DNA of 64,000 nt. Source: Ferruginibacter paludis. GTDB lineage: Bacteria > Bacteroidota > Bacteroidia > Chitinophagales > Chitinophagaceae. The stretch lies in contig NZ_JAUFQJ010000007.1 of the NCBI RefSeq assembly GCF_030409685.1, positions 186,001-250,000 on the forward strand. The letters run 5' to 3'. The position numbers and the translations under genes are program-made. The notes beneath the pieces were generated by a model. That model saw only the letters and a program-made list of their open reading frames with translations. It ran no database searches and had not been told where the DNA came from. Shown here piece after piece: positions 26,701-34,710 of the stretch; position 1 is the stretch's first letter; every line of letters begins with the position of its first letter.

Positions 26701-27426
26701 TTACAAATAGTAATCCTTCAATAAATCAATAAATGCATCCGTATACACATTCCCTTCATTCTTGATAACCAATTCTTTTGTGTGCGCAGTAGATTGCTGA
26801 CGGGATAAAAATAAAATACCCCTGAAATAAGGATGTGTAGTTGTATGGCGCACCAGTATCTGTTCCTGTAAAAAAAATTGCAGGTCATTGGCCGATTGTA
26901 TAAATGCATCTACCCGGTGATAGGGCAACAACACAGCAAGGATGCCATCAACAGTTAAAAGGCGGTCCGCAGTAGTTAGCAATTGCTGCAGGGTAAAAGT
27001 AGTACTGTGCTTAGCCGCATTCTTCATAGCATTGTCCGATTGCAAATCACCCTCGAAAAAAGGCGGGTTGCACAGGATACCATTGTATTTTTTACCCGGT
27101 TCAAATTTGAGCACATCAGTATGGTGGGCTGTCAATTGTTTCCAAAAAGGCGAAGCGGAAAAATTTTGGGTGGCTTGCTCAAAAGCTGCGTTGTCAATTT
27201 CTACTGCGTCAATGGCGGCCGTTGTTTGCTGCGCCAGCATCATGCTGAGTACACCGGTGCCCGTACCAATATCGAGATAGCATTTACCTGTGTCAGCCTT
27301 TTCGGGAACATCACCAAAAAAAGAAGCGGTGACCGCTCCAAAAATACAGGAGTCGGTACTCACCTTCATGGCACAATGCTGCTGGTAAACGATGAATTGT
27401 TTAAACTGAAAAAAGTTATTAGCCAC
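26701..27426 (-). CDS. trmN6: tRNA1(Val) (adenine(37)-N6)-methyltransferase-like protein
   Basis: 241 residues. SAM motif I is YLDIGTGTGVLSMML (about 48-62), and the N6-adenine motif IV reads ILCNPPFFEGDLQS (about 114-127), the NPPF type of TrmN6/YfiC enzymes. The N-terminus (FQFKQFIVYQQHCAMKVSTDSCIFGAV) matches the family's F.VxQ..C..KV.TD. pattern. It methylates A37 of tRNA1(Val). It is 63 bp downstream of tsaD on the same strand, which places two tRNA position-37 modification genes together. Confidence 0.9.
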   Translation of the reverse strand: MANNFFQFKQFIVYQQHCAMKVSTDSCIFGAVTASFFGDVPEKADTGKCYLDIGTGTGVLSMMLAQQTTAAIDAVEIDNAAFEQATQNFSASPFWKQLTAHHTDVLKFEPGKKYNGILCNPPFFEGDLQSDNAMKNAAKHSTTFTLQQLLTTADRLLTVDGILAVLLPYHRVDAFIQSANDLQFFLQEQILVRHTTTHPYFRGILFLSRQQSTAHTKELVIKNEGNVYTDAFIDLLKDYYL

Positions 27427-27489
27427 AGGTTAGAAGGGTTGATACAAATTTGATGGTGGTGCGTGACAGTAAAATAAAAAGAAGTTTTG

Positions 27490-28539
27490 TTACATATCAA
27501 ATGCAGCCCTCGGTGAAGGACTGATGTTCAATGAAACGAAATCGTTTTGCAAAAACTTGTAGTAGGCAGTAATGGCGATCATGGCCGCATTGTCTGTGCA
27601 GTATTCAAAAGCCGGGATAAATGTTCGCCAACCCATTTTGTCACCCGTTTCTTTCAATGCTTTCCGCAAGCCGCTGTTGGCACTCACGCCGCCGGCAATA
27701 CAAATATCTTTGATGCCGGTTTCCTTTGCCGCCTTCTTTACCTTATTGATCAAAATACTGATGATGCGGTGCTGAACCGAAGCGCAGATGTCTGCCAGGT
27801 TCTCATCAATAAAGCGTTGCTTCTCTTCCGCGGTAGCAGTGAATGCTTCCTTAAAAACATTGCTGCTGCCGGCGTTTTGTAAAAAATATAAAATAGAGGT
27901 TTTTAATCCACTAAAACTGAAATTCAATCCGGCAATTTGTGGTTCGGGAAATGCAAAACGGTTGGGATTTCCATTGGCTGCGTACTTGTCAATCAACGGT
28001 CCGCCGGGGTATGGCAGTCCTAACAATTTGGCTGTTTTATCAAATGCTTCACCGGCTGCATCATCAATGGTTTCGCCAATTACTTTCATTGTCGTGGGCG
28101 AAGTGCACAGCACAATTTGTGTATGGCCGCCACTTACGGTAAGACATAAAAAAGGAAAATCCGGTTTATCGTCAGGTATTAAATTGGCCAGCACATGCGC
28201 CTGCATATGATGTACGGCAATCAGCGGTTTATCCAGCGCCAGCGCCATCGATTTGGCGAATTGGGCCCCTACAAGTAAAGAACCGATCAGCCCGGGAGCC
28301 TGCGTAAACGCAATGGCGTCCAGGGATTGCATGGAACAACCGCTTTCTTTCAAAGCAAGGTCAACCACCGGAACAATGTTTTGTAAATGCGCCCTGCTGG
28401 CGAGTTCCGGCACTACACCGCCATATTTTTCGTGTACTTTTTGGGTAGCGATATAGTTGGATAAGATGCGGCCATCCACACATACCGAAGCCGCGGTTTC
28501 ATCGCAGGAAGATTCAATTGCTAAAATAGTAACAGGCAT
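27490..28539 (-). CDS. tsaD: tRNA N6-adenosine threonylcarbamoyltransferase
   Basis: 349 residues from the ATG at 28539 (MPVTILAIESSCDETAAS, the usual N-terminus; the open frame adds seven codons). ASKHA-fold TsaD: HHMQAH (metal-binding HxxxH), TVSGGHTQI, DDAAGEAFDKTAKLLGLPYPGG, CIAGGVSANSGLR and CTDNAAMIA. It moves the threonylcarbamoyl group to A37 of ANN-reading tRNAs together with TsaB/TsaE, which are not in this window. Essential housekeeping gene. Confidence 0.96.
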   Translation of the reverse strand: MPVTILAIESSCDETAASVCVDGRILSNYIATQKVHEKYGGVVPELASRAHLQNIVPVVDLALKESGCSMQSLDAIAFTQAPGLIGSLLVGAQFAKSMALALDKPLIAVHHMQAHVLANLIPDDKPDFPFLCLTVSGGHTQIVLCTSPTTMKVIGETIDDAAGEAFDKTAKLLGLPYPGGPLIDKYAANGNPNRFAFPEPQIAGLNFSFSGLKTSILYFLQNAGSSNVFKEAFTATAEEKQRFIDENLADICASVQHRIISILINKVKKAAKETGIKDICIAGGVSANSGLRKALKETGDKMGWRTFIPAFEYCTDNAAMIAITAYYKFLQNDFVSLNISPSPRAAFDM

Positions 28540-28617
28540 AATGAGGGCAAAGATAAACAAGCTTTTAATTGCTGCAATGGAAGCCGTGAACTGGAAATGA
28601 ACGGGTATAAATTATCC

Positions 28618-29016
28618 TTACACTTCAGCCACATCATACACCACCACTTTAGCCCACAGGTGACTGTAATTTTTTATAAAAGCCTGGTGTATGGGATGAT
28701 CCTGGTAAGTTTTCTGCCCTGCGGGATCGTCAAAAAACATCAGTTCGGATACCTGCCAGCTGGTATCAACTACGTCTCTTTTTTCGGTACTGGCCAGCAC
28801 GCCTACATGTATTTTGCGGATGGTTTCAATTTTGGAAAGTGTTTTTACACCTTCCACCAGTTTATCCCGGTCTTCAACGGAATCCGGGTTTTTTAGCCAG
28901 AAAAATACATGGTGCACCAATTGCTTTTTATCGGCTGCTATACTCATTGGCATGGCAGCTACGGCTGTACCGGCCGTTAATGCTGCTGCGGAGGTTAAAA
29001 ATTTTCTTCTGATCAT
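28618..29016 (-). CDS. Tat-exported Dabb (stress-responsive alpha/beta-barrel) protein
   Basis: 132 residues: a short twin-arginine leader (MIRRKFLTSAAALTAG), then a Dabb ferredoxin-like domain (LVHHVFFWLKNP, LVEGVKTLSKI, HVGVLAST, LMFFDDPAGQKTYQDHPIH). Such dimeric domains bind small hydrophobic or sugar-derived ligands; their enzymatic role in exported forms is unknown. Stands alone between tsaD and the membrane/XRE pair. Confidence 0.82.
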   Translation of the reverse strand: MIRRKFLTSAAALTAGTAVAAMPMSIAADKKQLVHHVFFWLKNPDSVEDRDKLVEGVKTLSKIETIRKIHVGVLASTEKRDVVDTSWQVSELMFFDDPAGQKTYQDHPIHQAFIKNYSHLWAKVVVYDVAEV

Positions 29017-29227
29017 TTTGGTTAAGGTGTTTTTGTTTTTTGACGGGAGGCAAAGATAAAATTAAATGTGGTTTCCGGGTAATTGCCATTGACTGCTGAA
29101 AATGGTAGCTTTTAAAGACCTGTAATATTATCTAAGGTATCCCCTGATGTCGGGTATTTTATACAAAATGTAAAAAATACTTGACATTAAGTAAAAGATG
29201 TATTACATTAGTAGAAATTTTGAAGTT

Positions 29228-29704
29228 ATGTCAACCAAATTATTATTGTCGAACCGGTATAAAAAAATCGGCTGGGTGATATTGATTCCAGCTACTATTT
29301 TTGGCCTCGTATTAGCCTATCACGAATTTGCAGCTGCGTGGCTTTGGTGTAACGTGTTTTCAATAGCCAATGAAGGCACTGAATCGCATTATCTGTATTT
29401 TAGTTTCAGATACACCAATATTACCAATACCGTTATTGGTTCAATTTTTATTATCGGCGCTATGCTGGTAAGCTTTTCAAAAGAGAAAAATGAAGATGAG
29501 TTTATTGCGGAGCTGCGTTTGTCGTCCTTGCTATGGGCTGTTTGTGTGAGTTACCTTTTGTTGTTAATTGCCTTTGTCCTTGTGTATGGAACGCCTTTTT
29601 TAGATGTAATGGTGTATAACATGTTTACTGTGCTAATCATTTTTATTGTTCGGTTTAACTATCTCATGTATAAAAATTCGCAAGCCGCAACTGATGAAAA
29701 ATAA
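29228..29704 (+). CDS. Small four-helix membrane protein paired with an XRE regulator
   Basis: 158 residues from the ATG at 29228; an in-frame ATG at 29198 would add 10. Four hydrophobic segments (about 14-34, 63-82, 98-121 and 125-145) and a charged C-terminal tail, resembling DUF2178-type membrane proteins. The next gene, an HTH regulator, begins 8 bp before this stop, so translation is probably coupled. Function unknown; in such pairs the membrane protein may modulate the regulator (inference). Confidence 0.7.
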   Translation: MSTKLLLSNRYKKIGWVILIPATIFGLVLAYHEFAAAWLWCNVFSIANEGTESHYLYFSFRYTNITNTVIGSIFIIGAMLVSFSKEKNEDEFIAELRLSSLLWAVCVSYLLLLIAFVLVYGTPFLDVMVYNMFTVLIIFIVRFNYLMYKNSQAATDEK

Positions 29705-29894
29705 TATAAGAGTGGAACGGGCCATTAAAAATCTGACGCAGGAAGAATTGGCAAATAAAGTATCAGTCAGCAGGCAGACTATTAATGCAATGGAGGCGAA
29801 CAAATATGTACCATCTACTGTTTTAGCTTTAAAAATTGCTAAAGTGTTTAATAAACCAGTTGAAGCAATATTCTTACTTGAAAAGAGTGATTGA
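29694..29894 (+). CDS. XRE-family small HTH regulator
   Basis: 66 residues from the ATG at 29694, which overlaps the previous stop by 11 bp; the open frame extends 16 codons upstream but only in a reading shadow. A lone Cro/C1-type helix-turn-helix: LTQEELANKVSVSRQTINAME, then STVLALKIAKVFNKPVEAIF, like the YozG/antitoxin-size regulators often found beside DUF2178-type membrane proteins. Probably autoregulates the pair. Confidence 0.88.
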   Translation: MKNNIRVERAIKNLTQEELANKVSVSRQTINAMEANKYVPSTVLALKIAKVFNKPVEAIFLLEKSD

Positions 29895-29950
29895 GTGTGC
29901 AAAAACAAAGCATTAACTTGTTTATTTTTACAACAACTAAATTTTATTTT

Positions 29951-31165
29951 ATGCAATGCACATCGCTACCGAAAATTTTAATGATAGCAGGAGTGGCAGC
30001 TGTTTTTAGCTGTAATACTAAAACGCCGGATAAGCAGGCAGCAACCGGAGCAGACAATACAAAGGCCAACACGGATTACAAACCAGCTTTTGCCGGTCAG
30101 ACAAGAATCAAAGCCGTTACCACCACAACGCCTTATACAGTAGAAAAAATTGCAGAAAATTTAGGCCGGCCCTGGGCGATTATACCTTTGCCGGATGGCA
30201 GGTTGATGATCACCGAAAAATCTGGTTTTATAACGATCCGTTCTGCCGATGGTGCATTGCAAAAAAAGATTACCGGGCTTCCACCCGTAGACGACGGCGG
30301 ACAGGGCGGCCTGCTGGATGTGGCGCTGGATCCGGATTTTGCAAAGAACAAAATAATTTACTGGTCTTTTTCTGAAAAGGTTGATACGGCTAATTTAACG
30401 GCAGTAGCGAAAGGCGAGCTGAGTGAAGCCGATTCTTCTGTGCACAATCCAACCGTTATTTTCCAGGCGACACCAGCGCTGAAAAGTGAATATCATTTTG
30501 GCTCCAGGCTGGTATTTGATAAGGATGGTAATTTATTTGTAAGTGCTGGTGAAAGATCTATTTTGCCAGGCAGGGCGCAGGCACAATTACTGAGCTCCGG
30601 TTTAGGTAAAATATTTAAAATAACCAAAGAGGGCAAACCTGCACCCGGCAATCCATTTTTGAATCAACCAAATGTAAAGCCGGAAATTTATTCTTATGGT
30701 CACCGCAATCCGCAGGGGCTGGACATTAACCCTGTAACAGGCGATTTGTGGGAAGTAGAGTTTGGTCCGCGTGGTGGCGATGAAGTGAATTTGATTAAAC
30801 CAGGAAAAAATTATGGGTGGCCTGTAATTACCTATGGGATAGAATACGATGGACCAAAAATTGGTGATGGTATTCAGCAAAAAGAAGGCATGGAGCAGCC
30901 AGTATATTATTGGGATCCGGTTGCCTCACCAAGTGGTATTGTTTTTTATACAGGGGATGCCATTCCTGAATGGAAGAACAATCTGTTCATCGCCTGCCTC
31001 AGCAGTATGCACATCGACCGGCTGGTAATTGAAAACAATAAAGTGGTGGGCGAAGAGATGTTGTTGCTGGATAAAAAGGAACGCTTTCGTGACGTAGCAC
31101 AAATGGACGGCAAGCTGTACGCAGTAACGGATGGAGGCTTGTTGTTCAGGATTAGTAAGAAATAG
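29951..31165 (+). CDS. PQQ-type sugar dehydrogenase lipoprotein
   Basis: 404 residues from the ATG at 29951 (an in-frame TTG lies 60 bp upstream). A lipoprotein signal ends AVFSC (Cys21). Six-bladed propeller of the soluble glucose dehydrogenase / aldose sugar dehydrogenase (Asd/YliI) family: NLGRPWAIIPLPDGRLMITE, then EFGPRGGDEVNLIKPGKNYGWP and WDPVASPSGIVFY. It would oxidize aldoses to lactones in the periplasm with PQQ. No PQQ biosynthesis genes are visible. TATTTTTA, close to a Bacteroidota -7 box, lies about 35 bp upstream. Confidence 0.9.
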   Translation: MQCTSLPKILMIAGVAAVFSCNTKTPDKQAATGADNTKANTDYKPAFAGQTRIKAVTTTTPYTVEKIAENLGRPWAIIPLPDGRLMITEKSGFITIRSADGALQKKITGLPPVDDGGQGGLLDVALDPDFAKNKIIYWSFSEKVDTANLTAVAKGELSEADSSVHNPTVIFQATPALKSEYHFGSRLVFDKDGNLFVSAGERSILPGRAQAQLLSSGLGKIFKITKEGKPAPGNPFLNQPNVKPEIYSYGHRNPQGLDINPVTGDLWEVEFGPRGGDEVNLIKPGKNYGWPVITYGIEYDGPKIGDGIQQKEGMEQPVYYWDPVASPSGIVFYTGDAIPEWKNNLFIACLSSMHIDRLVIENNKVVGEEMLLLDKKERFRDVAQMDGKLYAVTDGGLLFRISKK

Positions 31166-31301
31166 TGAGTGGTGAGTGGTGAATAGTGAATATTGAATAG
31201 TGAGTGGTGAATGGTGAGGATCATGCTATCACCACCCCATCATTTTTTTCTGAATGTCCAGTATCCAGCGTCCAGTATCCAACATCCAGTATCTAGTATC
31301 C
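31164..31301 (+). repeat. Two degenerate short tandem arrays
   Basis: Array 1 (31164-31218) overlaps the preceding stop codon and repeats GTGAGTGGTGA/ATAGTGAAT units. Array 2 (31254-31301) repeats CCAGTATCCAG-like units. They lie between the PQQ dehydrogenase and the serine hydrolase, and they spuriously extend the hydrolase open frame upstream. Confidence 0.7.
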
Positions 31302-31336
31302 GGTTTCTTGCATTCATCATAATATTAAATGCATTT

Positions 31337-32722
31337 ATGCGGCCAGGTAAATTTATCAAACGTGCGGTAGCTGTTTTACTGCTATTGATTGCAACTGCGG
31401 TTACGTGGTTTGCCTGGCTTGCATTTCCTGCTATCAGCGGCTATGGCGCTAAAAATCTTTGCTCTGCTGTTTACCTGCAACACCGCGATGCCGGAGAAGT
31501 GATCAAAGATGATCTTGCTGAATTTCCTTTGTCACTCGGCTCCTTTATCGTCAACAAAACAGATTCATCTGTTACCGGCTCGGTATGGGGATTTGCAAAG
31601 CGCAAAGCCATTTACAGAAAGGGACTTGGCTGCACCCTCATCAATGATTTTACAGAAGAGCAGGTTCGGTCTCAATCTTTTTTATTGCCACCGCCCGTTG
31701 CAGTAAACCAGGACAGCTTGCCATGGCCGCAGGGAGATCGCATACCCGATACTATTTCTGCAGATGTCAATAAAGCCCTCCTGCAACAGGCGATCGACAA
31801 TGCCATGCATTCCACCTACAAAAAAAATGCATCTGAAACAAGGAGTATTGTGGTGCTGTATAAAGGGGCCATAGTGGGCGAACAATATGCACCGGGCTTT
31901 AATAAAAATACGGTGCAACTGGGATGGTCAATGTCTAAAAGTCTTATTGGCGCTTTAATTGGTGTTTTGGTTAAAGAAGGCAGATTAGCTGTTGAAGATA
32001 CGGCACCGGTACCAGAATGGAAGCACACTTCCAAAGAACAAATCACTATCAGGCAATTGCTGCAACAAACTACCGGCTTGAAGTTTAAGGAAGATTACGC
32101 CAACCCAAGTGAAGTAACCAACATGTTATTTAATAAGGGCGATATGGCTGCGTTCACGGCGGCATTGCCGTTGAAAGATTCGCCGGGAACAGCGTTTAAT
32201 TATTCCAGCGGCAATACCAATATCCTCAGCCGGATTATACGTCATACGGTGGGTGAAAAATTATATCCATCTTTTCCCTACCAGGCTTTGTTTCATAAAA
32301 TAAATATGTACAGCATGTTGCTTGAGCCGGATGCTTCGGGTACTTATATCGGCTCTTCATACAGCTACGCGACGGCAAGAGATTTTGCCCGTTTTGGTTT
32401 ATTGTATTACAATAACGGCGTTTGGAATGGTGAACAGATTCTGCCGGTAAACTGGGTAAAAGAAACAGTACAACCTTCAATTGCGGATGCACGAAAACAC
32501 TACGGGTACCAGTTTTGGTTAAATGGCTATGAAGCAAAAGTGCTGTCGCGAAGATGGTATCCCGATGTACCTGCGGATATGTACTTTGCAGATGGATACG
32601 GTGGCCAGGATATTTATATCATTCCATCAAAGCACCTTGTGGTGGTAAGATTGGGTTTACATACGCTGGATGAAAATAAATTTTTACGGGAAGTAATTCT
32701 TGCTGTTACCAGGAAAGGATAG
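31337..32722 (+). CDS. Membrane-anchored serine hydrolase (beta-lactamase / PBP fold)
   Basis: 461 residues from the ATG at 31337, chosen because the 42 codons upstream read through short repeats. An N-terminal transmembrane anchor (about 8-30) precedes a class C-type serine hydrolase domain with SMSK as the SxxK motif (198-201), YSS-GN as the YxN-like motif, and HLVVVRLG near the end. Such proteins act as esterases, D-aminopeptidases or amidases as often as beta-lactamases. Possibly cotranscribed with nothing. Confidence 0.85.
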   Translation: MRPGKFIKRAVAVLLLLIATAVTWFAWLAFPAISGYGAKNLCSAVYLQHRDAGEVIKDDLAEFPLSLGSFIVNKTDSSVTGSVWGFAKRKAIYRKGLGCTLINDFTEEQVRSQSFLLPPPVAVNQDSLPWPQGDRIPDTISADVNKALLQQAIDNAMHSTYKKNASETRSIVVLYKGAIVGEQYAPGFNKNTVQLGWSMSKSLIGALIGVLVKEGRLAVEDTAPVPEWKHTSKEQITIRQLLQQTTGLKFKEDYANPSEVTNMLFNKGDMAAFTAALPLKDSPGTAFNYSSGNTNILSRIIRHTVGEKLYPSFPYQALFHKINMYSMLLEPDASGTYIGSSYSYATARDFARFGLLYYNNGVWNGEQILPVNWVKETVQPSIADARKHYGYQFWLNGYEAKVLSRRWYPDVPADMYFADGYGGQDIYIIPSKHLVVVRLGLHTLDENKFLREVILAVTRKG

Positions 32723-32851
32723 GGGGAGTATGGATAAAAAGTAATAGCAGGTATTTGAAATATGTTTGACGAACTGGATTTTGTTTCGCAAAGCATGCCA
32801 GATAAAATTATCAGTTGCTATTACCTTCTATTAAAACCTTAACCAGTCCGG

Positions 32852-33850
32852 ATGAAAAAGAAATGCTCCTATATTTCTTTACTCTGCGCCTTGTGCGTCT
32901 GTTTGTGCCAGTCAGCAGTGGCCCAATCCCGGCGTATTTATTCCAACAATGAACTAAGCTTTCAATATGGACTGTCGCTTAAAGGTTTGGTGGAGTTGAG
33001 CTTCAGCAAAACGCAGCCAACGGTGTTCCGGTTGTGTGCTGATTTTGGGTTTGGCTCCAACTTGCTGGCGAGGTCATTGTATTTTTCTTTTAATGAAGAA
33101 GTACAACTGTACAATGGCGGCTTTGGCAGCAGGCGAAGAGCCGGTAATAAAAAACCAACTTTTACGATTGATTTTATCAATGCTTTTACGCTTACCACCG
33201 GTTTAAATAATTATTTTAATAAGGACAGTTTGCCCCACGTAATCAAAAGAAATATCCCGCTGTATTATTTTTCCAATTCAACTGTTTCGGCACTTCAAAA
33301 TCCTTACAATTACTCGTTTTCGTTAGGTACTAATTTTATTTTATCTACTGATAAATTAAGAATGAGCCAACGGGTAGGCTTTATGAACTTACATGTAAAC
33401 AGGATGCAGGTATCTTATTACAACGATGGTGGCACACCTTTCGATGAAGCTTACCTGGGCGACAGCAGGGACAGGTTTTATACCGGTGGTTCAGTAATCA
33501 GTTACCAGGGCGACACGAAACAGGATGTTAACCTGGTGGAATTGTCTTTTCAAAAATTTACTGGGTATACAAAAAACGCTTTTGAGGTATCCAATAAAAT
33601 GGACCTGGCTTTTGTGAGTTACAATAATCCCGAAGAAAAATATTACAATAAGAGTCTCTGGTCGTTGCACATTGCCAACCCCGGAAAAGGATTTGGCGTA
33701 AGCATCAACCGGTACAATTACACAGATTGGGATATACAGCACCTGATTCACTTTTCCATTTTTAATTCCTACCACCTCGTGCCTTACCCGGCTTACTTTT
33801 CTGTGTCAGGAAATTATTTTCATAATTATACCAATATAGGATTGCGATGA
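32852..33850 (+). CDS. Secreted protein, possibly polymorphic toxin type 23-like
   Basis: 332 residues with a Sec signal peptide (about 1-25, ending AVAQ). The mature protein is rich in aromatic beta strands: YYFSNSTVSALQNPYNYSFSLG, RMSQRVGFMNL, QVSYYNDGGTPF, RDRFYTGG and FTGYTKNAFE. From memory these phrases fit Bacteroidota proteins annotated as polymorphic toxin type 23 domain proteins; an outer-membrane barrel-like protein is the alternative. Stop and start overlap by 4 bp with the following lipoprotein gene, so the two are coupled. Confidence 0.55.
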   Translation: MKKKCSYISLLCALCVCLCQSAVAQSRRIYSNNELSFQYGLSLKGLVELSFSKTQPTVFRLCADFGFGSNLLARSLYFSFNEEVQLYNGGFGSRRRAGNKKPTFTIDFINAFTLTTGLNNYFNKDSLPHVIKRNIPLYYFSNSTVSALQNPYNYSFSLGTNFILSTDKLRMSQRVGFMNLHVNRMQVSYYNDGGTPFDEAYLGDSRDRFYTGGSVISYQGDTKQDVNLVELSFQKFTGYTKNAFEVSNKMDLAFVSYNNPEEKYYNKSLWSLHIANPGKGFGVSINRYNYTDWDIQHLIHFSIFNSYHLVPYPAYFSVSGNYFHNYTNIGLR

Positions 33851-34650
33851 AAAAGAAAGCATGTATATACCTGTTAACACTCATCATTTGCAGTTATGCG
33901 TGCAACAGGGGGAAATATTTTAGTACCAATATTTTCAGTAAGGGAAATACCGCCGGTATGCAGGTACAGGAACTGGATTCAACCTATCATTTGTACCTGC
34001 GGGAAGTGTATAAGGATAAAAACTATCTGAATGAAAATGTGTTAAAAACCAATGTAGAAAAATCGGATACAATCAATAAAATAAGGATTGAAGTGGAGTA
34101 CCTGTTGATTTCATGGACACATAAAAATGCCCTCTACATTTCTACCATACCGGATAAATACCAGCGCTACTATGCCATTAACCGTTTTGCGGATACTTTA
34201 TTAAACGCATACGATTTCAGCACGTTTCATTTTGGCAAGATTGATGATGATGGTGAAAGCATTTCCTTTCTTTCAGGGAATAAAATAAAACTGGTAACCT
34301 GGGATATCAGGCCTTTTATAAATGGGGTATATCCTCCTAAAATATTTGTAAGAGAAATTGCCATACAACGAAAGGATATGGTGGAGAACGTGATCTTAAT
34401 AAATAAAGCACTGGAAGAACCACTGGGATTTATTCATCAAAACAGCTTTACAATTATTTTTGAAAAGCCGGGTAATAAGAAGGATACCTGCACGGATTAT
34501 ATGCTGCACAAATTGTACGGCAACCGGATCTATTTTAATAAAGTGAAACACGGCTTTGATATCTATTTCCGGTTTGATAAAAATATCAACAATTCCGGCG
34601 ATTCGGCCATTGGTTTCGAATACCAGCGGACTCGTTATCCTCCCTTTTAA
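33847..34650 (+). CDS. Lipoprotein of unknown function coupled to the upstream gene
   Basis: 267 residues. Lipoprotein signal with Cys19 in CSYACNRG. No domain recognised; the mature part is mixed alpha/beta with many aromatic residues. The ATG lies inside the previous stop (ATGA overlap), a layout that suits an immunity or partner protein for the upstream product (inference), but it could equally be an unrelated envelope protein. Confidence 0.6.
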   Translation: MKKKACIYLLTLIICSYACNRGKYFSTNIFSKGNTAGMQVQELDSTYHLYLREVYKDKNYLNENVLKTNVEKSDTINKIRIEVEYLLISWTHKNALYISTIPDKYQRYYAINRFADTLLNAYDFSTFHFGKIDDDGESISFLSGNKIKLVTWDIRPFINGVYPPKIFVREIAIQRKDMVENVILINKALEEPLGFIHQNSFTIIFEKPGNKKDTCTDYMLHKLYGNRIYFNKVKHGFDIYFRFDKNINNSGDSAIGFEYQRTRYPPF

Positions 34651-34698
34651 TAGCGGCACCAGCTTATTTTATTTTCGGTGGCAACTGTTTCTCCATTC

Positions 34699-34706
34699 TA
34701 TATTTG
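34699..34706 (+). promoter_or_regulatory. Candidate -7 box TATATTTG very close to the start codon
   Basis: Exact match to the Bacteroidota TAnnTTTG consensus, ending 4 bp before the ATG of the FAD oxidoreductase. If used, transcription would begin at or near the start codon, giving a leaderless mRNA. Assigned from the match alone. Confidence 0.35.
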
Positions 34707-34710
34707 CAGG

